A DNA stretch of 64,000 nt from Lysinibacillus sphaericus OT4b.31 (GTDB lineage: Bacteria > Bacillota > Bacilli > Bacillales_A > Planococcaceae): positions 2,928,702 to 2,992,701 of the forward strand of contig NZ_KB933398.1 in the NCBI RefSeq assembly GCF_000392615.1. The letters are read 5' to 3'. A model generated the notes under the pieces. It had not been told where the DNA came from. It searched no databases and saw only the letters and a list, made by a program, of their open reading frames with translations. The position numbers and the translations under genes are program-made. This document shows, piece by piece, positions 62,158 through 64,000 of the stretch (within the stretch, counting starts at the first letter, position 1; each line of letters opens with the position of its first letter).

Positions 62158-64000
62158 TTATAAACCACATTTAAGCTGTGCACCGCAGTTTGTACATGTG
62201 TTACAGCCGCCCATTTCCTCGACTGTTCCTTTACGACATACCGGGCAAGTATTCCCAACGTCAGAGCCGATAACAGTTGTTGACTCCAGCGCTTGAATCG
62301 TATCGATTAATACGACCGGACGCTTTGTGTGTTCTTCTACTAGTTCTTCTTCAAATGATAGCTGATCCATATCATTTTCTTCGGCCTTTAGTGTAAGTAC
62401 TTGTGAGTCACGGCTACCATCTACATAAACCGTACCACCTTTAGCGCCACCTTTATATAGACGCTCATATACTTTTTCTACCTGCTGTACTGTATAGCCT
62501 CTTGGAGCGTTCACCGTTTTTGAAATCGATGAATCGATCCATTTTTGAATGATACATTGTACATCGGCATGAGCCTCTGGTTTTAATTCCATCGATGATA
62601 CGAACCATGATGGTAAGTCGTTCGCACTTGCTGCTGGATGACTGTCTAAGTATTCCTGAACGATTTCTGCTTTCACCTCGATGAATTTACCTAAGCGACC
62701 CGAACGGTAATATGTGAACGAGAAATAAGGCTCAAGACCTGTTGCTACACCAACCATCGTTCCAGTAGAACCTGTAGGCGCCACTGTAAGTAAATGCGAG
62801 TTACGAATACCTGTTGCTAAAATTTGCTCTTTGATATGCGTTGGCATTTTTTGCATGAAGCCTGTTTCTGTGAAGGCTTTACGTAAACGTGCAGTTTCTT
62901 CTGCTGTCGCACCTACTAAGAATGGGAAGCTACCACGTTCTTTTGCTAGTTCTGTTGAAGCCTCATAAGCAGTCTCTGCAATTGTTTTAAAGATTTCATC
63001 AACAAGTGCATTGCCTCCCTCTGAGCCATATTCTTTTTCGCAATAGATAAGTAAATCTGCTAAGCCCATTACCCCTAAGCCAACACGTCGCTCACCAAGG
63101 GCTTGTACACGGTTTTCTTCTAGGAAATAAGGCGTTGCATCAATAACATTATCCTGCATACGTACACCTACGCGTACCGTTTCACGTAATGCTTCATAAT
63201 CAACTGTTTGATTTTCTTTATTAGCAAACTGCGCTAAATTTACAGCAGCTAAATTACACACCGAATAAGGTGCAAGTGGTTGCTCACCACATGGATTTGT
63301 TGCAACAACGCTTTGACCATATGCCTTAGCGTTTGTCATATCGTTTGCGTTATCGATGAAGAAGATACCTGGCTCTGCAGAGTATGTTGCACATACATTG
63401 ATAAGATTCCAAAGCTCTTTCGCTTTAATCGTACGGTATGTGCGCACTTTATAGCCTAATTTCTCCCATTCACGTACGTCGCCAACCTTATGCCATTCCG
63501 TATTGTAGAGAGTCATTTCCTCTTTTGTATATTCTTCAACTGCTGGGAAACGAAGCTCAAAATCCGCATCTTTTTCAACAGCTTCCATAAATTCTTTTGT
63601 CAATGTTACAGAGATATTAGCGCCCGTTAAAAACTCTGAGTTATGGACTGTATACGTACCACCGTCGCGTAATTTATTTTCTGCATCACGAATAATCGCA
63701 GTATCAAATCCGCCTAAGCCTTCGATGTTTTTGTAATTTACAATACCCTGATACATTGCTTCATCTTGCTGAGATAAAGGCTTGAAGTTTAATTTTTCTT
63801 TTGCTAGACGGATAATAGACTTGTCCGTCGTGTTTTCGATTAAGTATCGTAAAATACGTGGATTTTGCATTTTTGAAATGATAAATTCCACAATATCAGG
63901 ATGCCAATCGGCCAGCATAATCATCTGTGCGCCACGACGTGATCCACCCTGTTCAACAAGGTGTGTCAGCTTGGCAATATCGTCTAGCCATGAAACCGAA
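62158..64000 (-). CDS. nrdJ: Adenosylcobalamin-dependent (class II) ribonucleotide reductase, C-terminal part
   Basis: Reduces ribonucleotides to deoxyribonucleotides using a radical from adenosylcobalamin. The frame is open through the right edge of the window (EQGGSRRGAQMIMLADWHPD spans it), so the N-terminal part is outside. Visible: the NPCGEQPLAPYSVCNLAAVN active-site loop with the Cys of the radical chemistry, GVGVMGLADLL, TVAPTGSTGTMVG substrate phosphate loop and a C-terminal CPVCRKGTVEEMGGCNTCTNCGAQL zinc-ribbon-like tail typical of the B12-dependent type; there is no glycyl-radical motif and no nrdB neighbour. The repeated terminator and a repeat-rich stretch lie downstream. Confidence 0.94.
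   Translation of the reverse strand, partial: SVSWLDDIAKLTHLVEQGGSRRGAQMIMLADWHPDIVEFIISKMQNPRILRYLIENTTDKSIIRLAKEKLNFKPLSQQDEAMYQGIVNYKNIEGLGGFDTAIIRDAENKLRDGGTYTVHNSEFLTGANISVTLTKEFMEAVEKDADFELRFPAVEEYTKEEMTLYNTEWHKVGDVREWEKLGYKVRTYRTIKAKELWNLINVCATYSAEPGIFFIDNANDMTNAKAYGQSVVATNPCGEQPLAPYSVCNLAAVNLAQFANKENQTVDYEALRETVRVGVRMQDNVIDATPYFLEENRVQALGERRVGLGVMGLADLLIYCEKEYGSEGGNALVDEIFKTIAETAYEASTELAKERGSFPFLVGATAEETARLRKAFTETGFMQKMPTHIKEQILATGIRNSHLLTVAPTGSTGTMVGVATGLEPYFSFTYYRSGRLGKFIEVKAEIVQEYLDSHPAASANDLPSWFVSSMELKPEAHADVQCIIQKWIDSSISKTVNAPRGYTVQQVEKVYERLYKGGAKGGTVYVDGSRDSQVLTLKAEENDMDQLSFEEELVEEHTKRPVVLIDTIQALESTTVIGSDVGNTCPVCRKGTVEEMGGCNTCTNCGAQLKCGL

Overview
The window is chromosomal DNA of a low-GC, endospore-forming member of the Bacillales. 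Gene content (spo0A, spoIVB, spoIIIA genes), gene order close to the Bacillus subtilis yqhQ-efp-spoIIIA-accBC-nusB-folD-xseAB-ispA-dxs-recN-spoIVB-spo0A-yqiK-bkd-yqj segment, and decayed dispersed repeats together suggest Lysinibacillus or a close Planococcaceae/Caryophanaceae relative. The genus is an inference. No rRNA, tRNA or CRISPR array was recognised.

Layout. 1-5.4 kb: the C-terminal part of a Cj0069-like protein, an IS1182-type remnant, a LysE-type exporter, a TPR protein, a chemoreceptor and a small membrane protein. 5.4-7.9 kb: a two-gene polyamine operon (carboxynorspermidine dehydrogenase and decarboxylase). 8.2-15 kb: a CheW-like protein and the yqjE-yqjD-yqjC-yqjA-brxB block, with a coiled-coil protein of unknown function and the 31-residue miniprotein Prli42. 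15-26.5 kb: meaB-mutB-mutA and bkdB-bkdAB-bkdAA-lpdV-bcd. With yqjD and yqjC these genes form a nearly complete route from valine/isoleucine through branched-chain acyl-CoA and propionyl/methylmalonyl-CoA to succinyl-CoA. bkdR, ptb and buk, present in the B. subtilis operon, are absent. A one-mismatch CodY box lies upstream of bcd.

26.8-46 kb: yqzF-type protein, glycerophosphodiesterase, a DUF342/FapA-type protein, spo0A, spoIVB, recN, argR, tlyA, dxs, ispA, xseB, xseA, then two insertions relative to B. subtilis: uppP with repeat debris between xseA and folD, and a divergently organised MerR regulator/MFS efflux pump between nusB and yqhY, with a textbook MerR-type operator. 46-51.5 kb: yqhY, accC, accB and a strikingly reduced spoIIIA operon: AC, AD, AE, a 47-residue AF, AG and AH, with no spoIIIAA or spoIIIAB.

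51.7-58.1 kb: nitronate monooxygenase, efp, Xaa-Pro peptidase, aroQ, yqhR, a 21-bp tandem repeat tract, yqhQ and a second nitronate monooxygenase. 58.1-60.5 kb: a LytTR-DUF3021-ABC transporter operon. 60.6-62.1 kb: a gene-poor stretch with three copies of a structured repeat whose hairpin stems differ while the loop is kept, and a VOC protein with a fresh 42-bp in-frame duplication. 62.2-64 kb: the C-terminal part of a B12-dependent ribonucleotide reductase. Both the reductase and the mutase need adenosylcobalamin.
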